A stretch of DNA of 11,898 nt from Propionibacteriaceae bacterium (GTDB taxonomy: Bacteria; Actinomycetota; Actinomycetes; Propionibacteriales; Propionibacteriaceae): contig JAITSW010000172.1 in the NCBI GenBank assembly GCA_031287505.1, positions 1-11,898 on the forward strand, in the 5' to 3' direction. Of this stretch, positions 1 through 6,605 are shown in pieces (within the stretch, counting starts at the first letter, position 1; each line of letters starts with the position of its first letter). Under the pieces are notes generated by a model. The model was given only the letters and a program-made list of their open reading frames with translations. It was not told the origin of the DNA and made no database searches. Made by a program: the position numbers and the translations under genes.

Positions 1-121
1 CAACGACGATTCCGGGATCGGATGGGTGCTTGGCCACACTGTGCCAGTTGAGAGCCGCCCTCAACAACGACGATTCCGGGATCGGATGGGTGCTTGGCCA
101 CACTGCCCCGTTGAGAGCCGC
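1..121. repeat. Imperfect tandem duplication, about 64 bp unit, two copies
   Basis: The stretch starting CAACGACGATTCCGGGATCG at position 1 recurs at position 65. The copies are identical for about 41 bases, then differ by a few substitutions and a one-base deletion before matching again through GTTGAGAGCCGC. At the junction of the two copies, GTTGAG (47-52) and CTCAAC (60-65) form a 6-bp inverted repeat with a 7-base spacer. Forward ORFs run through the repeat but change frame between copies, and they have no ribosome binding site or recognisable product, so I do not treat the region as coding. The left edge of the window cuts the array, so more copies may exist upstream. Confidence 0.8.
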
Positions 122-297
122 AGAGAGCCTGCAGGGAACAAAAGTGCGGAGCCCGACGAATCGAGATCCCCCGCTCAGCTTCGGGTGCCTTTTGCGACTT
201 CCAACGGCTCGATACCGCCCATTCGGTAAGAAGGCCAGGCCTGCCATTGATGGTTTTTATGGTTTTGCGGCCTTCAGCGCCTTGACACAACCCATCG
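122..297. other. Non-coding spacer downstream of ssb
   Basis: No gene is supported here. The only structure seen is a loose inverted repeat between CAAAAGTGCGGAGCCCGA (139-156) and TCGGGTGCCTTTTG (181-194), interrupted by several unpaired bases. It also lacks a following U-tract for either strand, so it is not called a terminator. ATGGTTTT occurs twice close together (250-266). The region lies downstream of the minus-strand ssb gene and may hold its 3' untranslated region. Confidence 0.4.
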
Positions 298-759
298 CTA
301 GGCGACTGCCTCAAGCACAGCGTCCACAATCTCCTCAATTGATTCAACCGACTCAACCGACTCAACCGAATCGCCTAGCTCGACCGACTCCGGACGGCTC
401 AGAGATGGCCGGACACGCTCGAATGCTGTACGGCCGACGGTGAGATCATGGCCGACGCTGGCTGCCTCAATTGTGAGCCTCTCGTGGGGAATTCCGGTGG
501 CATCCACCCAAGCATGGGTGCGAAGCCTGCCCACCACTATCACCGGGTCGCCTTTAGAGATACTTGCCAATACGTTCTCGGCCAACGCCCGAACACAGTC
601 AACTGTGATCCAAGTGGTATCAGCATCTACCCATTCCCCAGCGCGGTGTAGGCGCGGGGTGCAAGCCAGCCTAAAACTGGCAAACATGAGGCCTTCCCTC
701 ACATCACGACGTTCGACATCTGAGCCAACACGGCCTGTCATCCAAATATGGGCTTCCAT
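298..759 (-). CDS. ssb: Single-stranded DNA-binding protein (stand-alone paralogue)
   Basis: A 153-residue protein with an N-terminal OB fold (about residues 1-108) that should coat single-stranded DNA during replication, repair or recombination. The family pattern is visible: an opening strand HIWMTGRVGSDVE, the W50-ITVDC strand, and ENVLASISKGDPVIVVGRL (61-79), which is typical of bacterial SSB. The ATG start is set by AAAGGAG about 7 bases upstream. Two things are unusual. First, the tail is only about 45 residues long and ends EEIVDAVLEAVA, so it lacks the acidic DDDIPF-like tip through which SSB recruits partner proteins. Second, the tail contains a SVE repeat made by a 9-base DNA repeat (341-367). 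The gene is not next to rpsF, rpsR or rplI as the housekeeping actinobacterial ssb usually is, so I infer a second, specialised SSB. It follows prsW in the same direction after a 105-base gap with its own control sites. Confidence 0.88.
   Translation of the reverse strand: MEAHIWMTGRVGSDVERRDVREGLMFASFRLACTPRLHRAGEWVDADTTWITVDCVRALAENVLASISKGDPVIVVGRLRTHAWVDATGIPHERLTIEAASVGHDLTVGRTAFERVRPSLSRPESVELGDSVESVESVESIEEIVDAVLEAVA
341..367. repeat. 9-bp tandem repeat inside the ssb tail
   Basis: Three adjacent 9-base units on the plus strand: GATTCAACC, GACTCAACC, GACTCAACC. Read on the minus strand they encode the repeated Ser-Val-Glu run at residues 131-140 of the SSB. Because the unit is a multiple of three, slippage would lengthen or shorten the acidic tail without breaking the frame. 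Confidence 0.8.
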
Positions 760-763
760 AATG

Positions 764-770
764 AACTCCT
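764..770 (-). promoter_or_regulatory. Strong ribosome binding site of ssb
   Basis: On the minus strand AAAGGAG precedes the ssb ATG by about 7 bases. It fixes the start at 759. It sits immediately downstream of the 773-790 palindrome, so a hairpin or bound protein there could affect its access. Confidence 0.75.
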
Positions 771-772
771 TT

Positions 773-790
773 CAATAACTGAAGTTATTG
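773..790. promoter_or_regulatory. Perfect 8-2-8 palindrome in the ssb leader
   Basis: CAATAACT-GA-AGTTATTG is a perfect inverted repeat ending two bases from the ssb Shine-Dalgarno sequence. As DNA it could be a dimeric repressor operator. As RNA it could form a short hairpin with a 4-base loop. Neither role can be proven from sequence, and no candidate regulator is encoded in the window. Confidence 0.55.
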
Positions 791-826
791 CGGCGGAGCA
801 CCAGAATTCGCCAACTAATTCAGAAT

Positions 827-873
827 TGTGGAAAACTAAAAAGTTATCCACAGTTATCAAATTGTTATCCAGG
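827..873. promoter_or_regulatory. Cluster of DnaA-box-like sites upstream of ssb
   Basis: TTATCCACA at 844-852 matches the consensus DnaA box exactly. TGTGGAAAA at 827-835 is the reverse of TTTTCCACA, a good box on the other strand. Two weaker copies, TTATCAAAT (854-862) and TTATCCAGG (865-873), follow, so GTTATC recurs at 843, 853 and 864, close to one helical turn apart. The last copy overlaps the TAA stop of prsW. The cluster lies in the AT-rich promoter region of ssb. On the minus strand a weak sigma-70-like pair (TTGATA, 16 bases, TAGTTT) would place the perfect box inside the spacer, which is inference only. Confidence 0.6.
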
Positions 874-2286
874 CGGCGGACCCCAAGTGGGGTTTACCGC
901 CGAATAGCCATAGACAGTGGACGAAACTGCCGGCGGAGCCCAGCCTGGCACCTCGGGGGTATTCGCCACCACGGCTTTGCGCCGAGAAAACAGTTGCGGG
1001 ATACGCCGCAGGAAGGCCGGCAGGCGAAAGGAGACTTCGCGCGGATCGTCGATACCGGTGGTACGCAGTTTTCGAGTGCTGGTCACCAGTTCTTTCGCCC
1101 GAAAATCGGCAGCGCTGTCAATGATTCCGCTGGCTTCGGCGTCCCTTAAATAAGCTAGCTCCGTCATGGTGCGCTGTAACAGCACCGTCGCCGCGAACGG
1201 GCGCCACCCGCGCAATAAAGCCAGCAGCAATGCCCGCAAACGGGTACGCAGCTTGGAGAAAACCACCGGGTCGCTTTCATTTAGCCAACCCATCCGGACG
1301 TAATCGGTCAAACGAGCCCTGATCAAACGCCCCTGCGCGAATTCCTGCCTGAAAAGCGCAATCACCAACATGATCATCGAAGGCAACACCAAGATGAAGT
1401 AGATCCAAACCTGGGTGTTTTCACTCTGAATAGTCACCTGCGAGTTGAAAAGCATATGCATCAGAGCAGCTGCCCCAAAGCCAATCAGCGGCGCTAGGAC
1501 TCGCACGACTTTCGAGCGCGTTCGCAACGCCACCGCGAGCCCCAAACCTGTCATACAGGTGAAGAGCGGATGGCCAAAAGCGGTGAAGAGCCCGCGCATC
1601 CACACCAGCTGGCCGACGGCGCTGTTAGCATCGCCAACTTCAATGACGCTAGCCGAATACACGATAGCCCGCGCGTAGTAGATGATGTTCTCGGTGAAGG
1701 CGAACCCGGCAGCGCTCAAACCTGCCAAAGTAATCATGGAGAGCTTTGACACCAGCCGATAGCGCACCAAGATCGCCAGCCAAAACAGCACCGTGGCCTT
1801 GGATGCTTCTTCGACGAAAGGAGCCACGAATACTGCCGTGCGGGCTGATGCCGCTGGGTCTCCCCCGGTTTGAGATACCCCTAAATACTGCGATGCCCAA
1901 GTGTTGGCGTAGATCGAAATCCAGGTTGAAACGGCAATACCCCAGCCTAGGGCCACGTACCAAAGAGCCAGCCGAGCCGGACGAAAACGATCAATGAGCA
2001 CAAAGACGACTATCCAAAACAGCAGCGTCGGCAAGGCAAAAAAGAAAGACTTCTTGATGGCGCTGAAATTGATGGATGGGGCGACGTTGTCAATGGCCTG
2101 CGAATCTGCGGTGGTCATCGCGTATTGTTCCCACAGCAGCACCGCAAATACCAAGGTGGCAAAGAGCAACGCCCACGTCAACGCAGACTTAAAGACGCGC
2201 TTGGGGAGCGGAACTGAACGATCAGGTTCGATAGGTAAATTGTTCAACACTCGGGCTCGACGCTCTAAGGCTGACACGTTGCTCAC
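865..2286 (-). CDS. PrsW-family intramembrane metalloprotease
   Basis: A 473-residue multi-pass membrane protein of the PrsW/CAAX-protease-like family, which cuts substrates within or near the membrane; Bacillus PrsW cleaves an anti-sigma factor. All signature motifs are present in order: EE159-160 with K163 (EExxK in FVAPFVEEASK), FTEN (197-200), H239 in GHPLFT (HxxxT) and H277 in HMLFN (HxxxN). These supply the proposed metal ligands and catalytic glutamates. Roughly eight membrane segments span residues 35-312. The remaining 160 residues form a charged, probably cytoplasmic tail rich in Arg and Leu that ends in a Pro-rich stretch. The GTG start at 2286 has only a weak ribosome binding site, and GTG at 2277 is an alternative. 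The gene is divergent from the efflux operon. The substrate is unknown: no anti-sigma factor gene is seen nearby. Confidence 0.85.
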   Translation of the reverse strand: MSNVSALERRARVLNNLPIEPDRSVPLPKRVFKSALTWALLFATLVFAVLLWEQYAMTTADSQAIDNVAPSINFSAIKKSFFFALPTLLFWIVVFVLIDRFRPARLALWYVALGWGIAVSTWISIYANTWASQYLGVSQTGGDPAASARTAVFVAPFVEEASKATVLFWLAILVRYRLVSKLSMITLAGLSAAGFAFTENIIYYARAIVYSASVIEVGDANSAVGQLVWMRGLFTAFGHPLFTCMTGLGLAVALRTRSKVVRVLAPLIGFGAAALMHMLFNSQVTIQSENTQVWIYFILVLPSMIMLVIALFRQEFAQGRLIRARLTDYVRMGWLNESDPVVFSKLRTRLRALLLALLRGWRPFAATVLLQRTMTELAYLRDAEASGIIDSAADFRAKELVTSTRKLRTTGIDDPREVSFRLPAFLRRIPQLFSRRKAVVANTPEVPGWAPPAVSSTVYGYSAVNPTWGPPPG

Positions 2287-2414
2287 ACGCCAAATCTTAC
2301 TATCGGAAGCCCCCGGCAGATTTCCCCGGATTCAAACAAGTCACTTTTCATGGCGAACTCACAACAATCCCACAGCCATAGCACTCGCCACGCCCGTCGC
2401 TGGAGTGGAACGGG

Positions 2415-2420
2415 TACAAT
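2415..2420 (+). promoter_or_regulatory. Possible -10 box of the efflux operon
   Basis: TACAAT lies 27 bases before the chosen start of the first efflux gene and would place transcription start at about 2427, just ahead of the AGAAGG ribosome binding site. No convincing -35 box is seen at the proper distance. The box sits inside CGGGTACAATTGCCCG, where only the outer four bases are symmetric, so an operator is not claimed. The rest of the 2287-2447 divergent gap shows nothing else clear. Confidence 0.3.
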
Positions 2421-2447
2421 TGCCCGCGAGTGCTGAAGAAGGTAGCA

Positions 2448-3695
2448 ATGAAGCTTCGATATTGTGCGGCGGGGATGACAATGGCCTTGACGCTGGCTGC
2501 CGGATGCACTTCCGCAAATGAGATTGTCACAGTGGGAACGGTGGATGCCGCAGTCACAAAAGTGAGCCTCCCTTCCCTGGCGTCTCCCCAAGTCTTGGCG
2601 GACATCCCCTTGTATTCAAGTGATTCCCAGACGCCTGGAGCAGCTCTGAGCGCAAATGGCAATGCCGACGGCGGCTCATCCAGCGTTCAGGCGAGCGCAC
2701 CTCAAAGCTCCGCATTCTCGGTGATGTCGGTCGAAGTGGGTATCGGTGATTTCGTTGCCCAAGGGGATTTGCTTCTCACCATGGACGACACCGCCCTGCA
2801 AGCTGCCAAAGAATCTCGAAAAGCCGAAGCTGCCGTCGCCGCCGCCGGGCCGGCAGTGGTGGAAAGCCAGCTCCAGGAAGTCAAAGGCAAATACGCCGAT
2901 GTCAGCGACGGCCGAGCCAAAATCCGCAAGGCCCAGAAGAAGCTGGATAAGGCCAAGAAAGAAGCCAATACTCAAACAAAAGTGGTGAACAACACCCAAA
3001 CCCAACTCAAGGCCCAGCAAAAACAGCTTGAGCAACTCCTGGCTTTTCTACCTTCTGGAATCGAACGGGCCAAGGCGGAAGCTGGCCTAAAGCAGGTGAA
3101 AGCTGGACAGGTCAAGCTCACTGCCGCGGCCAAGAAACTCAAAGCCGGGCTGGCAAAAATCAAGAAGGGCGAGAGCGAGGCCAAGAGCGGCCTAACAAAG
3201 CTCGAAAAGGCCGAGAAGGAACTCGACGACGCGGTTGCCACCCTAAATAGCCTCAAAGAGCTGACGAAGGTGAGCGCTGAGGTTGCCCAAGTGCCCGTGG
3301 CGGTTGCGGATTTCCAACTCAGCCAAACGAGGATAGCAGCTCCAGTGAGCGGGCAAATCATCGAGGTGGCCACGGCTGGGCAAGTACTGGCTCCCGAAGC
3401 CGCCGTTGCCCTCATCCGCGCCGAGGCACCGGTGAAAATCCACTCTTGGATTGCCCCCGAAAATCGCAGTCAACTCTGTTCTGGCACAGCAGTTGCCATT
3501 GAGACTGACTGGCCGGGCGAACCCATTGCCGGCAGCATCTCCTTCGTCGGCCAAGAGGCGGTCTACCCGCCAAGTTCATACCCCACCACCACAGTGGCTC
3601 TCACCCGGGCTTTTGGTTTCACTGTTGAAACCACCACCGCGCTACCCCGGGGAACGCCGGTGACGCTACACATAACCCCCTGTGAGAACGACTGA
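2448..3695 (+). CDS. Lipoprotein HlyD-like efflux adaptor with long coiled-coil hairpin
   Basis: A 415-residue secreted adaptor (membrane fusion protein) for the downstream ABC exporter. I chose ATG 2448 because AGAAGG lies 5 bases before it and the product then begins with a classic lipoprotein signal: K2, R4, hydrophobic core, lipobox LAAGC with the lipid-bearing Cys at 20. An in-frame GTG at 2430 would overlap the ribosome binding site. Domains: a first half-lipoyl segment around 88-114 (VEVGIGDFVAQGDLLL); a Lys/Ala/Glu-rich coiled coil about 117-285 with a turn at LPSG (201-204), giving two arms of about 80 residues; a second half-lipoyl segment 290-325 (TRIAAPVSGQIIEV); then a beta-barrel-like C-terminus. 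Cys344 and Cys412 could form a disulfide. The HlyD family is best known from two-membrane bacteria, so such a long hairpin in a presumed monoderm is notable. It is the first gene of the operon, 15 bases before the second adaptor. Confidence 0.82.
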   Translation: MKLRYCAAGMTMALTLAAGCTSANEIVTVGTVDAAVTKVSLPSLASPQVLADIPLYSSDSQTPGAALSANGNADGGSSSVQASAPQSSAFSVMSVEVGIGDFVAQGDLLLTMDDTALQAAKESRKAEAAVAAAGPAVVESQLQEVKGKYADVSDGRAKIRKAQKKLDKAKKEANTQTKVVNNTQTQLKAQQKQLEQLLAFLPSGIERAKAEAGLKQVKAGQVKLTAAAKKLKAGLAKIKKGESEAKSGLTKLEKAEKELDDAVATLNSLKELTKVSAEVAQVPVAVADFQLSQTRIAAPVSGQIIEVATAGQVLAPEAAVALIRAEAPVKIHSWIAPENRSQLCSGTAVAIETDWPGEPIAGSISFVGQEAVYPPSSYPTTTVALTRAFGFTVETTTALPRGTPVTLHITPCEND

Positions 3696-3710
3696 TGAAA
3701 GCGAATAGCC

Positions 3711-4493
3711 ATGGCAGCAAGTAAGCCCAAAGCCAAGATCGCGATTGCCGCTGTAGTGGCAGCCCTCGTCGGCGGCGGCATTTGGTGGTGGTGGACGTCC
3801 ACCCAAACGCCGGCCGAGACCGGTTTAAGCGTCTCGGGTTCTGTAGAGGCCACCGAGTATCAGGTATCCGCGCTGATAGCTGCCCAAATCATTGAGATCA
3901 AAGTTGAAGAAGGCCAGCAGGTCAAGGCCGCAGACGAACTGGTAATTCTGGATTCGCAAGCCCTGCAGCTGATGCTGGATCAAGCAAACGCCGGTGTCAC
4001 AGCTGCAAACGCGGCTCTTGATCAAGCAAAAGACGACGGCACCAAGGCCGACGAGAAAGCCGCCAAAGCCAAGATCGAGCAGGCAAAAGCCCAAGTGAAA
4101 CTGGCAAAGGTGCAGCTGGGTTACGCCAGCGTCAAGGCTCCGGCGAGCGGCATCGTGACGTCCGTGATAACAAACGTCGGGCAGGCGGCCTCCCCCGCCA
4201 GAACCTTGCTAACCATTCTGGATCCCACCGATATTTTCGCTCGCGGATACGTGCCAGAAGATCGTCTTGGCGAAGTGAAATTGGGACAGAAAGCAGTCAT
4301 AACCTCTGATTCGGGTGACGAACAATTCACCGGGACGCTCGAGTACATTGCCAGCGATGCCGAGTTCACCCCCAACACCGTCCAAACCGAAGACCAACGC
4401 ACGAAGCTCGTTTATCAGATTCGAGTGCGGTTGACCGATCAATCTGGCATTTTGAAGGCTGGGATGCCGATAAACATCAAGCTCGGAGAGTAA
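3711..4493 (+). CDS. HlyD/YbhG-type efflux adaptor, membrane anchored
   Basis: A 260-residue adaptor with one N-terminal membrane helix (about 9-28, ending in four Trp) and an external part. The first half-lipoyl segment is at 50-80 (IEIKVEEGQQVKAADELVIL), followed by a short helical hairpin 85-138 and the second half-lipoyl segment 140-172 (VKAPASGIVTSVITNVGQ). The C-terminal barrel region contains EFTPNTVQTEDQRTKLVY (218-235), a motif I recognise from E. coli YbhG-like proteins. The role is to couple the ABC permeases to the external path of the substrate. It is shorter than YbhG (about 330 residues) mainly because the hairpin is small. Its start has only a weak ribosome binding site, so translation may depend on coupling to the gene upstream. 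Two different adaptors in one operon suggest a mixed adaptor complex, which is inference. Confidence 0.85.
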   Translation: MAASKPKAKIAIAAVVAALVGGGIWWWWTSTQTPAETGLSVSGSVEATEYQVSALIAAQIIEIKVEEGQQVKAADELVILDSQALQLMLDQANAGVTAANAALDQAKDDGTKADEKAAKAKIEQAKAQVKLAKVQLGYASVKAPASGIVTSVITNVGQAASPARTLLTILDPTDIFARGYVPEDRLGEVKLGQKAVITSDSGDEQFTGTLEYIASDAEFTPNTVQTEDQRTKLVYQIRVRLTDQSGILKAGMPINIKLGE

Positions 4494-4518
4494 CGAGCAG
4501 CAGCTAGCAGGCCAAGAC

Positions 4519-5472
4519 ATGACATCAGCAATTACCAGCACGGACGACGCCGGGCTTACCAAGGCTTTCGGGGCAATCCGAGCGGTCGACGGCATCGAGC
4601 TTGACGTCGCGAAAGGTGCCGTTTTCGGGTTGCTTGGCCCAGATGGCGCTGGCAAGAGCACGCTGATTCGACTCCTCGCCACCGTTTTGGCCCCAGATGA
4701 GGGGGACGTCGAAATCTTCGGGATCTCGTTGCGCCGCCGTCCTGATGAAATCACTCCATTGCTGGGCTATATGCCGCAAAAATTCTCGATGTACCCCGAC
4801 CTGACCGTCGCCGAAAACATTAATTTTTTTGCCAAACTGCGTGGCGTAAAGAAGGCTGACCGGCAGCTGCGTTCGACTCGGCTGCTCGCCCAGATGGGTT
4901 TGGCGAACTTCGCCAAACGCCGAGCCGGGAGGCTGTCCGGGGGAATGAAGCAGAAACTCATGCTGGCATCTCTGCTGATGCATGAGCCAGAATTGCTGCT
5001 GCTCGACGAGCCCACCACCGGTGTTGACCCAGTTTCGCGGCACGAATTCTGGGAAGTCATCGATCGCTTGCGAGAAGACGGCAAAACCACCTTTGTGGCT
5101 ACGCCATATATGGATGAGGCCGAACGCTGCACCCAAATCGCCTTTATCGCAGCGGGAAAGCTCACCCATGTGGGCACCCCCGCGCAGACCAAAGCCCGAG
5201 TTGGCGGGGTGCTGATAGAGGTGACATCTGAGAACCCGCGCTTGACACTGCAGGCGCTGGAAGGCTCGCACTCTTTCACTTCCACCCATTTGTTTGGCGA
5301 TGCCGTGCGGGTACTCGTCCCGCAAGAAAGAGCTGGTGCGCGGCGGATCCAGGAGGTGCTGCTTGGCTCACAGCTTTCGTATCAGCTAGAAACCATCCCG
5401 ATGGATATGGAGAGCGCCTTCGCAGCTTTGGCGGAGCCCGGTCGCGACGATCATTTGGGCGGCGAACTCTGA
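4519..5472 (+). CDS. ABC exporter ATPase 1, equivalent to the YbhF N-terminal half
   Basis: A 317-residue nucleotide-binding protein that powers the exporter. Walker A is GPDGAGKST (40-48; Asp replaces the usual Asn), Q-loop Gln is 87 in MPQKFSMY, the signature is a normal LSGGM (139-143), Walker B is LLLLDEP (159-165) with catalytic Glu164, and the D-loop is GVD (168-170). The switch histidine is missing: the H-loop reads ATPYMDEAE, with Pro196 where His is expected. GPDGAGK and loss of the His are also features I recall of the first ATPase domain of E. coli YbhF, so this looks like a family trait and not decay. About 90 residues follow the core. The TGA stop overlaps the next start by one base (TGATG), indicating translational coupling. 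ATPase 2 (7739-8494) is the expected dimer partner. Confidence 0.9.
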   Translation: MTSAITSTDDAGLTKAFGAIRAVDGIELDVAKGAVFGLLGPDGAGKSTLIRLLATVLAPDEGDVEIFGISLRRRPDEITPLLGYMPQKFSMYPDLTVAENINFFAKLRGVKKADRQLRSTRLLAQMGLANFAKRRAGRLSGGMKQKLMLASLLMHEPELLLLDEPTTGVDPVSRHEFWEVIDRLREDGKTTFVATPYMDEAERCTQIAFIAAGKLTHVGTPAQTKARVGGVLIEVTSENPRLTLQALEGSHSFTSTHLFGDAVRVLVPQERAGARRIQEVLLGSQLSYQLETIPMDMESAFAALAEPGRDDHLGGEL

Positions 5473-6605
5473 TGGTCAACCGGGTTTTAGCAATCGTCGG
5501 CAAGGAATTCTTGCACCTCATCCGAGATCCGCGGATGCTCTCGGGAGTGTTGCTGCTGCCGATTATCGAATTACTGCTTTTCGCATATGCCATCAGCTTC
5601 GACATCCGCGATGTGCCGATGTTGGTTGTCGACCAGGACAACACCGCGGCAAGCCGCGAGTATGTGGCCTCGCTTGCTTCCGGCGGGCTTTTCGATATCG
5701 CCTCCCGCAGTGATGATATTGCCGAAATCGACGACGCCTTCGACTCAAGCCAGGTGAAACTCGCGCTGGTGATACCATCCGGGTTTGGCGACGACCTAGC
5801 CCGGGGAGAGCATGCCCAGGTCGGGGTATTCGTCGATGCCAGTGAGCCCAACTCTGGCCGGGTAGCCCGAACGGCAGCCACCGCCTTGACCCAGCAATAC
5901 AACCGTGGCCTGAGCCTTAAATGGGCGGACGTTCGGGGGCTGGACGTTTCGGGGCTGGGCGGCGTCGAACCCCGCCTGCGCACTTGGTACAACCCAGAGT
6001 TGAAGTCGTCCGACTTCCTCATACCCGGGCTGATGTCGGTCATTTTGATGGTGGTGATTGTGCAGCAGACGGCTGTCTCGTTGGTAAAGGAACGTGACGA
6101 AGGCACCCAAGACCAGATCACCGTCTCCGCGGTGCATCCGATTGAGTTGTTGGTGGGCAAATTGCTGCCCTGGGTGGTGTTGGCGTTGGTCGAGATCACG
6201 ATGATCACCGGCATAAGCTGGGTGCTGTTCGGCATCCCGCTACGGGGCAACTTGCTGGCTTTCGGGGCGGGCGCGATGCTGTATTGCGTTTGCGGTTTGG
6301 CGCTGGGGCTGGTGATCTCGGCTGTCTGCGACACCTTGGAATCTGCCAATTTGCTGGCGATGCTGGCGGCATTCCTGCCCTCGTTCCTACTCTCAGATTT
6401 TGCCTTCCCCCTCGACCAAATTCCGCCGTTCTTACAATGGGTTTCCTACCTGATGCCGGCCAGGTATATGGTCACGATGACCCGCGAAGTCTTTTTGAAG
6501 TCCGGAGATTTTGCGGACGTTCAGCCTGAAATGCTTTCCATGACGGTTTTCGCAGTCGTGGTTTTGGGTATCGCCGCCCAGCTATATCGGAGGAAGATCC
6601 GATGA
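5472..6605 (+). CDS. ABC-2 type permease 1 (YbhS/YbhR family)
   Basis: A 377-residue membrane subunit of an ABC-2 exporter. The family pattern is clear: an amphipathic start containing KEFLHLIRDPRM, a first membrane helix at about 24-41, a large external domain at about 45-175 including VFVDASEPNSGRVA, then five more membrane helices to the C-terminus. The length and the order (ATPase, permease, permease) match E. coli YbhS/YbhR (about 370 residues each). It is predicted to form a heterodimer with permease 2 and carry small hydrophobic compounds outward; relatives have been linked to antibiotic and cation tolerance. The start overlaps the ATPase 1 stop by one base, and the stop overlaps the next start by four bases (ATGA). 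Confidence 0.88.
   Translation: MVNRVLAIVGKEFLHLIRDPRMLSGVLLLPIIELLLFAYAISFDIRDVPMLVVDQDNTAASREYVASLASGGLFDIASRSDDIAEIDDAFDSSQVKLALVIPSGFGDDLARGEHAQVGVFVDASEPNSGRVARTAATALTQQYNRGLSLKWADVRGLDVSGLGGVEPRLRTWYNPELKSSDFLIPGLMSVILMVVIVQQTAVSLVKERDEGTQDQITVSAVHPIELLVGKLLPWVVLALVEITMITGISWVLFGIPLRGNLLAFGAGAMLYCVCGLALGLVISAVCDTLESANLLAMLAAFLPSFLLSDFAFPLDQIPPFLQWVSYLMPARYMVTMTREVFLKSGDFADVQPEMLSMTVFAVVVLGIAAQLYRRKIR

Noticed and set aside
139..194. Inverted repeat as a terminator or riboswitch downstream of ssb
   Set aside because: Pairing is interrupted by several mismatches and there is no U-tract or known riboswitch core.
26..443. Two overlapping plus-strand open frames across the left repeat
   Set aside because: They have no ribosome binding site, shift frame between the repeat copies, and one overlaps ssb on the other strand.
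1994..2521. Plus-strand open frame across the prsW start and the divergent gap
   Set aside because: It is antisense to prsW and overlaps the first efflux gene out of frame, with no recognisable domain.
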